A DNA stretch of 64,000 bases from Alexandriicola marinus (GCF_004000435.1 NZ_RBVZ01000001.1:62001-126000); one strand, 5' to 3'; counted from the first letter of the stretch, positions 44,353-56,052 are shown. Made by a program: numbers and translations. The notes: generated from the letters alone by a model not told the origin.

Positions 44353-46293
44353 TCAGGCCTGACTCGCCGCATCCGAGCCCGGGGCGATCCGGTTGCGAAT
44401 GCGTTCCTGTTGCTCGGCGATGCGGCTGCGCACGTTTGACGGATAGGCCGAGAGCGGCGGCTCGCCGCCATAGAGCGCCTGCAGCGTCACGTCCCGGCCG
44501 ATGGGCGCTGCTGCCGCCGATCCGCCACCGCCATGCTCGACGATGACCGAGACCGCGAAGCGCGGGTTCTCGAAGGGCGCGTAATTGACCCACAGCGCGT
44601 GGTCGCGGCGTTCCCATGGCAGATCGGCATTCGAGGTCACGCCGCGCGCCCGCTCTTCGGGGGTGATGCGCCGCACCTGGCTCGTGCCGGTCTTTCCGGC
44701 CATCCGGGCCTCCTCGGCGACGATCCGTGACCGGTAGGCCGTTCCACGGCTGTGGTTGCAGACATCGTACATCGATTGCCGGATGCGGCGCAGGTAATTC
44801 TCGTTCAGGCCCATCGGTTCGCCCGCGCCCGTCGGCTGCTCCACCCCGTTGATCGTGTGGATCAAACGGGGCGAGACAGAGCGTCCGGTCGCCAGTCGCG
44901 CGGTCATCACCGCAAGCTGCAACGGTGACGCCAGCACATAGCCCTGACCGATCGAGGCGTTGACGGTATCGCCCACGCGCCAGTCCTCGCCGCGGACCCG
45001 GCGTTTCCATTCCTTGTCCGGTGCGAGGCCCGTGGCCACTGCCGACAGCGGCACGTCATGTTCGACCCCGATGCCGAAGCGGCGGGCCATGTCGGCGATC
45101 TTGTCGATGCCGACCCGCTGGCAGATGTCGTAGTAATAGACGTCGCAACTTTGCTTGAGGCTTTCGTGCAGGTTGATGTTGCCGTGCCCGCCCCGGCGCC
45201 AGCAATGGAACCGCACGTCGGAGACATCCATGTACCCGGGGCAATAGACCGTCTCTTCGGGGTCGATGACCCCGTCTTCGATCGCGGCAAGAGCGGTGAT
45301 CATCTTGAAGGTGGAGCCGGGCGGATAGACGCCCTGGATCGTCTTGGCGGCCAGCGGGCGGTAGGGATCCTCGGTCAGGCCCGTCCAGTCCGCCACCGAA
45401 ATGCCGCGCACGAACTTGTTGGGGTCGAAGGACGGCGCAGAGGCCAGCGCACGCAGATCGCCTGTTTCAAGGTCCATGACGATCGCCGCGGCGCTTTCGC
45501 CCTCGAGCCGTGCCTCGACATAGGTCTGCAACTCCGCATCTATGGTCAGCTGGATGTCGGCGCCGGGCACGCCTTCCTGACGGTCCAGCTCGCGCATGAC
45601 CCGGCCGAGGGCATTGACCTCGATACGCCGCGTTCCGGCAGAGCCGCGCAGCGTGCGTTCCAGCTTGTTCTCGACCCCGGTCTTGCCGATCTGAAAGCGC
45701 GGAATCTGAAGCAGCGGATCCTGATCGTCGATCCGCGACAGGTCGAAATCGCTGACCGGGCCGACATAGCCCACCACATGCGCCAGGTCCGCGCCCAGAG
45801 GATAGTGCCGCGACAGCCCCACCTCTGCGGTGATCCCGGGCAGGGCAGGGGCGTTGACGGTGACCTTGGCCACATCGTCCCACGAGACCCGCTCCATGAT
45901 CGTGACCGGCACGAAGGGCGATCTGCGGTTCAACTCCTCGATCGCATCGGCCAGCACGTCGTCGGGGATCGCGACAAGCTGGCGAAGCCGGCCCAGCACC
46001 TCTTCGACATCGCCCGCATCCTCGCGCACCATCACGATGCGGTAATTCTGTTCGTTCTCGGCCAGAGGCACGCCCTTGGCGTCGAAGATCAGGCCGCGGG
46101 CAGGGGGGATCAGGCGGATGTTGATCCGGTTTTCATCGGCAAGAAGCCGGAATTCGTCGGCCTGATCGATCTGCATGGATTGCATGCGGTAACCGAGGGC
46201 CCCCATCAGCGCGAGCTGGGCCGTGCCCACCAGCATGGCCCGACGCGTGATCGTCCGGTTGCTCTGTTCCGTTTCTTTCTGCGGCTTGCGCAT
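44353..46293 (-). CDS. mrdA: Penicillin-binding protein 2 (elongation transpeptidase)
   Basis: The 646-aa class B PBP has an N-terminal membrane anchor (about 18-38), the pedestal domain and a transpeptidase domain with S327-T-F-K330 (YPPGSTFK), the S-C-D triad near 382-384 and KTGT (in MAGKTGTSQ). It crosslinks peptidoglycan for elongation with RodA and MreBCD. It starts ten bases after the mreD stop. Confidence 0.96.
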   Translation of the reverse strand: MRKPQKETEQSNRTITRRAMLVGTAQLALMGALGYRMQSMQIDQADEFRLLADENRINIRLIPPARGLIFDAKGVPLAENEQNYRIVMVREDAGDVEEVLGRLRQLVAIPDDVLADAIEELNRRSPFVPVTIMERVSWDDVAKVTVNAPALPGITAEVGLSRHYPLGADLAHVVGYVGPVSDFDLSRIDDQDPLLQIPRFQIGKTGVENKLERTLRGSAGTRRIEVNALGRVMRELDRQEGVPGADIQLTIDAELQTYVEARLEGESAAAIVMDLETGDLRALASAPSFDPNKFVRGISVADWTGLTEDPYRPLAAKTIQGVYPPGSTFKMITALAAIEDGVIDPEETVYCPGYMDVSDVRFHCWRRGGHGNINLHESLKQSCDVYYYDICQRVGIDKIADMARRFGIGVEHDVPLSAVATGLAPDKEWKRRVRGEDWRVGDTVNASIGQGYVLASPLQLAVMTARLATGRSVSPRLIHTINGVEQPTGAGEPMGLNENYLRRIRQSMYDVCNHSRGTAYRSRIVAEEARMAGKTGTSQVRRITPEERARGVTSNADLPWERRDHALWVNYAPFENPRFAVSVIVEHGGGGSAAAAPIGRDVTLQALYGGEPPLSAYPSNVRSRIAEQQERIRNRIAPGSDAASQA

Positions 46294-46303
46294 GACGCCT
46301 CCG

Positions 46304-46843
46304 TCACAACCTGTGGCCGAGAGAATCCACCTCGCCGGGGGCGGGGCGGCTTATCCCGAAAACAAGATAGGCCAATAGAACGACGATTGGATAGACAAGT
46401 GCCGTTGAAACCGCCTCCATCAAGGACAGGCTGAATGGCGGTTGCGGGATCAGAGTCAAGGCAAGCACCATCCTTTCGATCAGTGAAATGATCACGATCC
46501 CGAGTGCGATGCTTGCCCATTCAAGGGTAAGGGGCAATTGCCGCATAGATACGCTGCGGGCGCGCAGCATCTCTGTCAGGATCAGGACGAGTGCCGCCAT
46601 CAACCCCGGTGGCCGCTGAAAGACCAGATCCGCCAGAAGGAAGACCACCGCCACCATCGGCGCCGGGACGAATTCCGGCCTCCGCGCGATCCAGACCAGC
46701 GTCACGACCAAAAGTAGATCGGGCCCCGCCCAGGATCTGGGCAGGGTGTTGAGAGGCAAAAGGTTCACGAACATGATCAGGATCACGATCGCGAGCCATG
46801 ACAGCTGGCCTCCCCAGTTTCGTGCTGATGCAGGTTCAGCCAC
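46304..46843 (-). CDS. mreD: Rod shape-determining protein MreD
   Basis: The 179-aa membrane protein has five hydrophobic segments (LSWLAIVILIMFVNLL onward), size and position typical for MreD. I chose the GTG at 46843 because GGAGG lies six bases upstream and the frame then overlaps the mreC stop by eight bases. An in-frame opening further upstream would run antisense-like through mreC and is unlikely. Confidence 0.85.
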   Translation of the reverse strand: MAEPASARNWGGQLSWLAIVILIMFVNLLPLNTLPRSWAGPDLLLVVTLVWIARRPEFVPAPMVAVVFLLADLVFQRPPGLMAALVLILTEMLRARSVSMRQLPLTLEWASIALGIVIISLIERMVLALTLIPQPPFSLSLMEAVSTALVYPIVVLLAYLVFGISRPAPGEVDSLGHRL

Positions 46844-47771
46844 TGGTGCCCTCCGCCGATGCGGTCTCGCCCTCGGGGGCGTCGGCAGGCTCCGGCGTAA
46901 GCGTCGGCGCTGGGCCGGGGGCGACAAGGCTTCCGGGTTCTTCGATGGGTTCGTTCGGCCGGGCCCGGAGCACGCGAAGGAATTCCAGCCGTTCGTAATC
47001 CGCGGCCAGCCGGACCCGCAACCGGCGATCGGTTCCCAGCGCGACACGGCCGATCAGCAGGTCGGCGGGAAACAGCCCGCCATCGCCTGAACTGACGACC
47101 CGGTCACCGGGCCGGATCAGGTCGTCATCCTCCACGAAATTCAGGGGCGGATAGATCGAATTGTCGCCCGCCATGATCGCACGCTGGCCCGACGGCTGAA
47201 TGATGACGGGGATGCGGCTCGACGTATCCGTCAACATGAGAACCCGGCTCGAATTGCGGCCGACACCCGATATCCGGCCCACGAGGCCGATGCCATCCAT
47301 CGCAGGCCAGCCGTCGAGGATTCCGTCTGCCGCCCCCACGTTCAGCAGCACCGATTGCCGGAACGGAGAGCCGCTGTCGGCCATCACGACACCGGTGATG
47401 TAGGTCAGGTTCGGATCGATCTGCACATTGTTGAGATCGAGAAGCTTGGCGTTTTCCTGCTCCAGCTGAAGCGCCGCCTCGCGCCACGCGCGCATCTGCT
47501 GCAATTCGCGCCTGAGGTCCTGGTTCTGCTCGTAGATGCGTGCATAGCTCTGGAAGCTGGACACCATGTTCGCCACGCCCGTCACCGGCGCCATGGCCCA
47601 GTCGAGGTTGGGAACGATCCTGTCGATCACCGCCGCGCGGAACCTTTCGACCCGGGGGCTGTCGATCCGCCAGACAAAGAATGTCCCCAAAAGGACAAGC
47701 ACCATCAGGCCGATCAGCAGCCTGCGGAGCGGGCCGACATAGTCTTCTGAACCTCGTCGGTCTCTGGCCAA
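46836..47771 (-). CDS. mreC: Rod shape-determining protein MreC
   Basis: The 311-aa protein has an N-terminal membrane segment (about 15-33), a coiled coil (IYEQNQDLRRELQQMRAW) and the beta-barrel MreC domain (TGVVMADSGSPF, NVGAADGILDGWPAMDGIGLVGRI, VVSSGDGGLFPADLLIG). The start is a TTG at 47771 with AAAGGG upstream; no nearby ATG would keep the membrane anchor. The C-terminal 40 residues are Pro/Glu/Ala-rich. Confidence 0.92.
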   Translation of the reverse strand: MARDRRGSEDYVGPLRRLLIGLMVLVLLGTFFVWRIDSPRVERFRAAVIDRIVPNLDWAMAPVTGVANMVSSFQSYARIYEQNQDLRRELQQMRAWREAALQLEQENAKLLDLNNVQIDPNLTYITGVVMADSGSPFRQSVLLNVGAADGILDGWPAMDGIGLVGRISGVGRNSSRVLMLTDTSSRIPVIIQPSGQRAIMAGDNSIYPPLNFVEDDDLIRPGDRVVSSGDGGLFPADLLIGRVALGTDRRLRVRLAADYERLEFLRVLRARPNEPIEEPGSLVAPGPAPTLTPEPADAPEGETASAEGTSG

Positions 47772-47821
47772 GCCTTCACCCTTTCACGCAGCGTTGCCCC
47801 GGGGGCGCGATGCCGGGGCGG

Positions 47822-48865
<1,044 letters not shown>

Positions 48866-48983
48866 TCATCCATGTTAATTGGCAGCATACCGGGCGGCTC
48901 CGGGTCCGGGCGGTTATATTCTTTGGCGGGCCTTTGCGAAAGGGGGCCTTTTCTCGGCCTGAATCCACAGGCCGTTCTTCGCC

Positions 48984-49064
48984 ATGAAATTGATTATATT
49001 CGACTTTATATATCGTAACACTTTGTTATTTTTACGAAATTAATAGAAAAAATACATTTTTCGA
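48984..49064 (-). promoter_or_regulatory. AT-rich island with a consensus -10, probable mreB promoter
   Basis: About 80 bases are strikingly AT-rich against a GC-rich background. On the minus strand, a perfect TATAAT occurs at 48993-48998, about 135 bases upstream of mreB; the -35 match (GTGTTA or TGTTAC, near 49015-49021) is poor. The island also serves as the upstream region of the divergent acyltransferase gene. The rest of the 48860-49228 gap shows no gene. Confidence 0.45.
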
Positions 49065-49228
49065 ACATCTCGCCATGCCGCTTGATCAGCCCGTTTTCGG
49101 CATCGCCAAGTCCTCGTTTCGGCTGAGAGCCCGGGCAAAGTGATGTAGGCGAATCTCACCCGGGCGGTATTTTACGGCCCGGCACGCTTTGCAGTCGCAA
49201 CTTTGCGGCCCTTTGCCAAGATGTGGAT

Positions 49229-50212
49229 ATGAACACGCAGGTGCACAATCCGGTCACTCTCCCGCCGCTTCCGGCGGGGCGGCTGCCTGCGGTGGATTGG
49301 GGGCGTCTCGGCCTCGCGATGGTCGTGGTTGTCGGCCATGCGGGTCTCTTCAAGGATGTCCATATTCCGACCCATGCGGCTTTCGCCAACGGCTTTGCCC
49401 GGATCGTGGTGCCCTTCTTCATGATCGTATCGGGCTATTTCTTCGACAGTGCGATGCGCCGGGGGCCATCGGTCTGGTCGGCGGGCGTGCTGCGGCTCTA
49501 CCTGTTCTGGACCGCCGTCTTCCTGCCGCTCGTCGTTCTGATCGGGGATTTCTCTTTCGCCAAGCTCGGTTTCTACATCCTGACCGGATACGCCCATCTA
49601 TGGTATCTGCCCGCGCTTCTGGGGGCGGGCCTGATCCTCTGGGTCGTGCGCGACTGGAGTTCCGGGCGCATCTTCCGGCTGGCGCTGGGCCTGTTCCTGG
49701 TGGGCTTCACCGTTCAATACGTGCTGAATTACCTCGTGGGGTTCGATCGGCTGACACACCGGAACGGCTGGATCGTTCTGCTGCGGAACTTCGTGTTCTT
49801 CGGCTTTCCCTACATGGCGCTGGGATACCTCCTGCGCCGCGGGACAATGCTTGACCGTATCGGCACGCCCGGGTTGATCGGTCTGCTGGCGCTGGGTTCT
49901 GCGGTCATGGCGGCAGAGGTCTGGCTCAACTATCATTTCCTGATACTGGCCGGATATTTCGACCTGATCGGCGGCGCGTTTCTCGTGACGCCGGTGGTGT
50001 TCCTGCTCCTGACCCGGGTCAGGGCGATCCCCGGCAACAGATGGCTCGCGCCGATGTCGGCCGCGATCTATTTCATCCACCCGATCTTCGTCTATCCGCT
50101 GGAACATTGGATAGGGATCGAGCCGATGCTGCGTGCACCGATCTCGCTCGTGGCGTCGATCGGCGCAAGCTACCTGCTCTTGCAGTTCAACAAGCTCGTG
50201 CCCGTGATCTGA
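49229..50212 (+). CDS. Acyltransferase-3-like membrane protein
   Basis: The 327-aa protein has about ten hydrophobic segments and features of acyltransferase family 3: VVVGHAGLF near the N-terminus with the conserved His, RIVVPFFMIVSGYFF, YAHLWYLPALLGAGL and FIHPIFVYPLEHW. Such enzymes O-acylate surface sugars or lipids. The ATG at 49229 is preceded only by weak purines; a GTG two codons upstream is possible. It is divergent from mreB and convergent with leuA. Confidence 0.82.
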   Translation: MNTQVHNPVTLPPLPAGRLPAVDWGRLGLAMVVVVGHAGLFKDVHIPTHAAFANGFARIVVPFFMIVSGYFFDSAMRRGPSVWSAGVLRLYLFWTAVFLPLVVLIGDFSFAKLGFYILTGYAHLWYLPALLGAGLILWVVRDWSSGRIFRLALGLFLVGFTVQYVLNYLVGFDRLTHRNGWIVLLRNFVFFGFPYMALGYLLRRGTMLDRIGTPGLIGLLALGSAVMAAEVWLNYHFLILAGYFDLIGGAFLVTPVVFLLLTRVRAIPGNRWLAPMSAAIYFIHPIFVYPLEHWIGIEPMLRAPISLVASIGASYLLLQFNKLVPVI

Positions 50213-50216
50213 GACT

Positions 50217-50248
50217 GCAAAGGCGAGCCCCGAAGGCCCCGCCTTTGC
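50217..50248. terminator. Bidirectional hairpin between acyltransferase and leuA genes
   Basis: GCAAAGGCG and CGCCTTTGC form a perfect 9-bp stem around a 14-base loop in the 43-bp gap between two convergent genes. There is no long T-run in either direction. Position and symmetry support a shared terminator. Confidence 0.65.
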
Positions 50249-50255
50249 CCGAACG

Positions 50256-51815
<1,560 letters not shown>

Positions 51816-51860
51816 GTCGGTATTCCTTGATTTCCTTGAGCCTTTTCCTGGCGCTGCTTA

Positions 51861-51896
51861 CCTCTGAGCGGTCGCGCCCGATGGCACGCTCAGAGG
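51861..51896 (-). promoter_or_regulatory. leuA attenuator hairpin
   Basis: On the leuA transcript, CCTCTGAGCG at 51896-51887 is perfectly complementary to CGCTCAGAGG at 51870-51861, and the 16-base loop can pair further (CGTGCC with GGCGCG). The 5' arm overlaps the last codons and stop of the leader peptide, so a ribosome stalled at the Leu codons would cover it. No U-run follows, so the termination mechanism is not clear. Confidence 0.65.
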
Positions 51897-51973
51897 CGGC
51901 TAAGGAGAAGAAGAAGGCCGGCAGCCATCGGCGCACGATCGGCGCAGGTCTGGTTATGAGCGTTCTTCAACAT
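51890..51973 (-). CDS. leuA leader peptide (leucine attenuation)
   Basis: A 27-codon frame ends about 75 bases upstream of leuA on the same strand. Its end reads MAAGLLLLLSRL: five consecutive Leu codons (51902-51916) and one more before the stop. The product has no other plausible role. The run of the regulated amino acid, the overlap of the stop region with a strong hairpin, and the position before the leucine gene are the hallmarks of a transcription-attenuation leader. An internal ATG 12 codons before the end could be the true start. Confidence 0.75.
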   Translation of the reverse strand: MLKNAHNQTCADRAPMAAGLLLLLSRL

Positions 51974-52032
51974 GGCGCGCACTATAGCGGCGATTCGCCT
52001 GATGCAAAGATGAAAATCCGCAAAAATCCGGA

Positions 52033-53559
52033 TCAGACCGCAGCGCCCTCGTCGAGCCGGTCCAGAAAGGCGCGGGCCTCGGACAAAACGGTCTCGCGTT
52101 TGGCCTCGTCCATGCGGTCCCAGGTGCGGTAGATGTTGCCCAACCGCGGATTGCCTTCGAACCGGTCGCGGTGCCGGTCGAGGAAATGCCAGTAGAGCAG
52201 GTTGAAGGGGCAGGCATCCGGCCCCGTCTTGTCACGGACCTTGTAGCGGCAATCACCGCAGTAATCCGACATCTTCGCGATGTAATTGCCTGACGAGACA
52301 TAGGGTTTCGAGGCGATGACCCCGGCATCGGCAAACTGGCTCATCCCGATGACGTTCGGTGCCTCGACCCATTCATAGGCATCCGCATAGACGGCCAGAT
52401 ACCATTCATGAAGCGCGTGGGGGTCGATCCCGGCCAGAAGCCCGAAATTGCCGGTGACCATCAGCCGCTGGATATGGTGGGCATAGGCGTGGGCTTCGGT
52501 CTGGGCCACAGTCTGGCGGATGCATTCCATCCCCGTCTCGGCCCCCCAGAACATCGCCGGAAGCGGCCGGTCATGGCCGAGCGCGTTGCGGCGCGTATAG
52601 TCGGGACCTTCAAGGAAATAGATGCCCCGCACGTATTCGCGCCAGCCGATGATCTGGCGTATGAAACCTTCGACGGCATTGAGCGGGGCCTCGCCTGCCT
52701 CCCATGCGTCCTGCGCGGCCCGGCAGACCTCAAGCGGATCAAGCAGCCCCGCGTTCAGGTAGAGGCCCAGAACAGCGTGCCACAGGAAGGGCTCGTCCCT
52801 GACCATCGCATCCTGAAAATCGCCAAAGCCCGGAAGGCCGGTCTTCACCCAATGCGCGAGGTGGCGCCGGGCCTGCCCGCGATCCGTCGCGAACCAGAAC
52901 GGGCGGAGCGTGCCGAAGTTGTCGCCGAACCGGGCCTCGACAAGGTCGAGCACCGCGTCCACCTCTGCATCCGGCGTGAACTCCATCGGACCGGAGGCGG
53001 TTACTTCGTCGGGCGCGGGTTTGCGGTTCTCGGCATCATAGTTCCATTTGCCGCCCGACGGCGCGCCATCCTCCATCAGAAGGCCCGTCTTGCGGCGCAT
53101 CTCGCGGTAGAAATACTCCATCCGCAATGCCTTGCGCCCCTCGGCCCAGGCCTCGAATTCCGCGTGCGTCGCGATGAAACGACGGTCTTCGAACAGATGA
53201 ACGGGAAGGGGCATGTCCTCCAGCGCCGAGATCAGCCGCCATTCGCCGGGCTCCGTCGCCAGAACCTCGCCGGCGCCGAATTCCTCGGCCCTGCGCAAGA
53301 TCTCCCCGGGGATGGAGCCGGCATTATCGGGATCGTCCAGCCGGGTATAGGCGACACGCCAGCCGTCCTGTTCCAGCCCGGCCGCGAATTTGCGCATGGC
53401 GGCAAAGACGAAGGCGATCTTCTTGGGATGATGCGGCACGTAGCCCGCCTCGCTGGCGACCTCGGCCATCACCACAACGTCGCTTGCGCGATCCGCTTCG
53501 GCCAGTGCTGCGATGTCGGGGGTCAGCTGGTCGCCCAGAACGAGGACGAGCCTTACCAC
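52033..53559 (-). CDS. cryB: Iron-sulfur cryptochrome/photolyase (CryB/PhrB-type)
   Basis: The 508-aa protein starts VLVLGDQLTPD and matches the FeS-BCP group of photolyase-like proteins. Four Cys for a 4Fe-4S cluster are visible: one in GMECIRQT, two in MSDYCGDCRY and one in PDACPFN. FAD-binding segments include YVSSGNYIAKMSDYC and FGLLAGIDPHALHEWY. Members repair (6-4) photoproducts or act as blue-light receptors regulating photosynthesis genes, as in Rhodobacter sphaeroides. The start is a GTG with GGAGG five bases upstream, overlapping the SDR gene stop by seven bases. Confidence 0.9.
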   Translation of the reverse strand: MVRLVLVLGDQLTPDIAALAEADRASDVVVMAEVASEAGYVPHHPKKIAFVFAAMRKFAAGLEQDGWRVAYTRLDDPDNAGSIPGEILRRAEEFGAGEVLATEPGEWRLISALEDMPLPVHLFEDRRFIATHAEFEAWAEGRKALRMEYFYREMRRKTGLLMEDGAPSGGKWNYDAENRKPAPDEVTASGPMEFTPDAEVDAVLDLVEARFGDNFGTLRPFWFATDRGQARRHLAHWVKTGLPGFGDFQDAMVRDEPFLWHAVLGLYLNAGLLDPLEVCRAAQDAWEAGEAPLNAVEGFIRQIIGWREYVRGIYFLEGPDYTRRNALGHDRPLPAMFWGAETGMECIRQTVAQTEAHAYAHHIQRLMVTGNFGLLAGIDPHALHEWYLAVYADAYEWVEAPNVIGMSQFADAGVIASKPYVSSGNYIAKMSDYCGDCRYKVRDKTGPDACPFNLLYWHFLDRHRDRFEGNPRLGNIYRTWDRMDEAKRETVLSEARAFLDRLDEGAAV

Positions 53560-54218
53560 GGAACCTCCGCCCCCGAATAATCGAAGAACCGGCCCGATTG
53601 CGCGGGTTCCAGCCCGGTCAGCACATCGACAAGGTTCCTCGCGGCCTCGTCCGGGGGCACGGTCTTGTGCCGGCCAGCGTAATCGGCGGTAAAGGGCGTG
53701 GCGACCGTGCCGGGGTGAAGTGCGACGCAGACCGCCTTCTTGTGCGTGCGCCCCATCTCGATCGCGGTGCCACGCACGATCTGGTTCAGCGCGGCCTTGG
53801 ACGCCCGGTAGCTGTGCCAGCCGCCGATCTTGTTGTCACCGATCGAGCCCACCCGCGCCGACATCACCGCCAGAACCGACGGCGTATCGCGCGGCAGGAG
53901 CGGCAGCGCCGCCTGCACGACAAGCGCGGGGCCGATCGCGTTGACGGCCAGCACCTCGGCCATGATCGCCGCCTCGATGGCCGAGACCGATTTCTCGGGC
54001 CCGGTGCCGTCGGGGGAAAGGATACCGGTCGCGACAAAGATCAGGTCGAACGGGCCGTCCTGCCGGCCCATGACCTCGGCGACAGAGGCCGGATCGGTGA
54101 TATCGAGCCCGTCGTCGCGGCGCGACAGGGTCGTGACCGCGACGCCGCGACGGGTGAGTTCTTCGGCGACGGCGCGGCCGATGCCGCCCGAAGCTCCGAT
54201 GACGAGTGCATGTTTCAT
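53553..54218 (-). CDS. Short-chain dehydrogenase/reductase
   Basis: The 221-aa protein is a classical SDR: GASGGIGRA at the N-terminus for NAD(P) binding, SAR in the Ser region (VMSARVGSIG) and the active site YRASK. It resembles CsgA/YbbO-like small SDRs. It overlaps cryB and is probably co-expressed with it, as often seen in Rhodobacteraceae. The substrate is unknown. Confidence 0.88.
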   Translation of the reverse strand: MKHALVIGASGGIGRAVAEELTRRGVAVTTLSRRDDGLDITDPASVAEVMGRQDGPFDLIFVATGILSPDGTGPEKSVSAIEAAIMAEVLAVNAIGPALVVQAALPLLPRDTPSVLAVMSARVGSIGDNKIGGWHSYRASKAALNQIVRGTAIEMGRTHKKAVCVALHPGTVATPFTADYAGRHKTVPPDEAARNLVDVLTGLEPAQSGRFFDYSGAEVPW

Positions 54219-54278
54219 GACCCGACAGCTAGGGCCGGCGGTGCCATGGTCCAGCGGTCGTTGCGCCGCAGCGGATCG

Positions 54279-54971
54279 TCAGAGCTCGGTTGGCTCCATC
54301 ACTTCCAATTCCCTCACCTCAACTCCCGGCAGCAGGTCGGCCAGCGGCGCGGCCGTCTGTGCAAGGATCGGGAAGGTCTTGTAGTGGCAGGGCACGATCG
54401 TCTTGAAATCGAAGTATGTCCGGGCCGCAAAGGCCGCGCGTTCCATGTCCATCGTGTAATGGCCGCCGCAGCACAGGATGCCGATATCGGGTTTGTGCAA
54501 TTCGCCCATCCACGCCATGTCGGCCATGATGTCGGTGTCGCCGGATACATAGAGGACGTGGCCTTCGCCCGCGATCATGAAGCCGGCGGGATCGCCCGCG
54601 TAGCGGATGCCGCCCTCGAAATCCATCGACGAGGAATGGACGGCATTGACCATGGTCACCGCGACATCGCCCAGCGAAATCGTGCCGCCCTTGCCCATGC
54701 CCATCGTTTCGATCCCGCCGCGGGCCGTGAAGATCTCGGACAATTCGTGGATGCAGATCACCGGGATCTCCAGTTCTGCCGCGAGTGTGGGCGTATCTGC
54801 CGCGTGATCCCCGTGACCATGGGTCAGAAGGATATGCGTGGCCCCGCTGATCGCCTCGGCACGCCGGTCCTCGGGGAAGACAGGGTTGCCGGTGAACCAC
54901 GGATCGACAAGCAGCACCTGCCCGCCGATTTCCAGTCGAAATCCCGAATGACCGAACCAGGTAAGTTTCAT
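54279..54971 (-). CDS. Metallo-beta-lactamase-fold hydrolase, UPF0173-like
   Basis: The 230-aa protein has the metal motif THGHGDHAAD, NAVHSSS, a SGDTDI Asp motif and a final His (VPCHYKTFP), matching the UlaG/UPF0173 group of metal-dependent hydrolases. The ATG at 54971 follows GGAGGAAAT. The physiological substrate is unknown; a phosphodiesterase or lactonase role is possible. Confidence 0.88.
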   Translation of the reverse strand: MKLTWFGHSGFRLEIGGQVLLVDPWFTGNPVFPEDRRAEAISGATHILLTHGHGDHAADTPTLAAELEIPVICIHELSEIFTARGGIETMGMGKGGTISLGDVAVTMVNAVHSSSMDFEGGIRYAGDPAGFMIAGEGHVLYVSGDTDIMADMAWMGELHKPDIGILCCGGHYTMDMERAAFAARTYFDFKTIVPCHYKTFPILAQTAAPLADLLPGVEVRELEVMEPTEL

Positions 54972-55070
54972 GGCTATTTCCTCCATCCTCTTCGGAAGGC
55001 AGGATAACAGCCGCGCCGCCGGTGTCATTGACGAATCCGGGGCAGGGAGCAGGCAGGAAAAGGGGCAGGC

Positions 55071-55727
55071 ATGGATTGGTTCGCGCAGGTCGACGCCTAT
55101 TGCGAAAGGACGGATTTCTCGTTCTGGTCGGAGCCCGTCAATGCCCTGACAAATCTGGGCTATATCCTTGTCGCGCTGTGGTTTCTGCGCGCCATGCACG
55201 GGGTGCCACTGGGGCGGGTTCTCGCAGCGCTTCTGCTGGCGATCGGGATCGGGTCGTTCCTCTTTCATACGCTGGCCACAGGATGGGCCGGTCTGGCCGA
55301 CATCCTGCCCATCGGGTTGTTCATCCTCGTCTACCTCTATGCGGTGAACCGGCACGCACTGGGCTGGCCGGTCTGGGCCGCGGGTCTGGGTGTGGTGGGG
55401 TTCTTTCCCTATGCGGCGGGCGTTATCTATGTGGCGGACATGTTGCCCTTTTTCCGGGTGTCGAACTTCTATTGGACGGTGCCGATCCTGCTCTTCGGCT
55501 ATGCGCTGGTCTTCGGCAGCAAGCTTGGCCCGATGCGTCGGGGCTTCGTTGCGGGCGGTGCCGTCCTGTCGCTGTCGATCGCGGTCCGGTCCGTCGATCT
55601 GACGTTCTGCGACAGCTTCCCGTTGGGGACCCACTTCCTGTGGCATGTCTTCAATACCGTCATGTTCGTGATCGTGCTGGGCAGCTACCGCGTCCACATG
55701 CTTGCAGCACATGGCGCGCGGCGCTAA
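55071..55727 (+). CDS. Ceramidase-family (CREST) membrane protein
   Basis: The 218-aa protein has about seven membrane segments and alkaline-ceramidase motifs: [40 protein letters not shown] and [11 protein letters not shown], giving the Ser, His and Asp residues that hold the catalytic zinc. The family hydrolyses the amide bond of ceramides and similar lipids. It may act on sphingolipid- or aminolipid-type membrane lipids, which is inference. It is 37 bases upstream of gatC. Confidence 0.85.
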   Translation: MDWFAQVDAYCERTDFSFWSEPVNALTNLGYILVALWFLRAMHGVPLGRVLAALLLAIGIGSFLFHTLATGWAGLADILPIGLFILVYLYAVNRHALGWPVWAAGLGVVGFFPYAAGVIYVADMLPFFRVSNFYWTVPILLFGYALVFGSKLGPMRRGFVAGGAVLSLSIAVRSVDLTFCDSFPLGTHFLWHVFNTVMFVIVLGSYRVHMLAAHGARR

Positions 55728-55764
55728 ACGCAAGGCGCCTGCAAACCACGCAAGGAACGATCTC

Positions 55765-56052
55765 ATGTCCATCGACGTCGAAACCGCCCGCAAGGTGGCC
55801 CATCTGGCGCGCATCCGGGTCGAGGAAGAGGACCTGCCCGCGCTGGCAGGGGAATTCAACGCCATCCTCGGCTTCATCGAGCAATTGGGCGAGGTGGATG
55901 TCGAGGGCGTGGAGCCGATGGTGTCGGTCACGCCCATGCGGCTCAAGCGGCGCGATGACGTGGTGACCGATGGCAATCAGCAGGCCGCCGTCCTGAAGAA
56001 TGCGCCCGATGCGCGCGAAGGCTTCTTTGCCGTGCCGAAAGTGGTGGAATGA
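55765..56052 (+). CDS. gatC: Asp/Glu-tRNA amidotransferase subunit GatC
   Basis: The 95-aa protein has the GatC pattern: [44 protein letters not shown] and [14 protein letters not shown]. It wraps around GatA and helps form the GatCAB complex that converts Glu-tRNA(Gln) or Asp-tRNA(Asn) to the amidated form. Its stop overlaps the gatA start. gatB is not in the window. Confidence 0.96.
   Translation: MSIDVETARKVAHLARIRVEEEDLPALAGEFNAILGFIEQLGEVDVEGVEPMVSVTPMRLKRRDDVVTDGNQQAAVLKNAPDAREGFFAVPKVVE

Noticed and set aside
46844-47047. N-terminal extension of MreD
   Set aside because: The extra codons lie wholly inside mreC in another frame. The GTG at 46843 has a good ribosome binding site and gives the normal MreD length.
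51827-52132. Plus-strand 101-codon frame upstream of leuA
   Set aside because: It is antisense to the leader peptide and attenuator and to the end of the photolyase gene; the minus-strand leader explains the region better.
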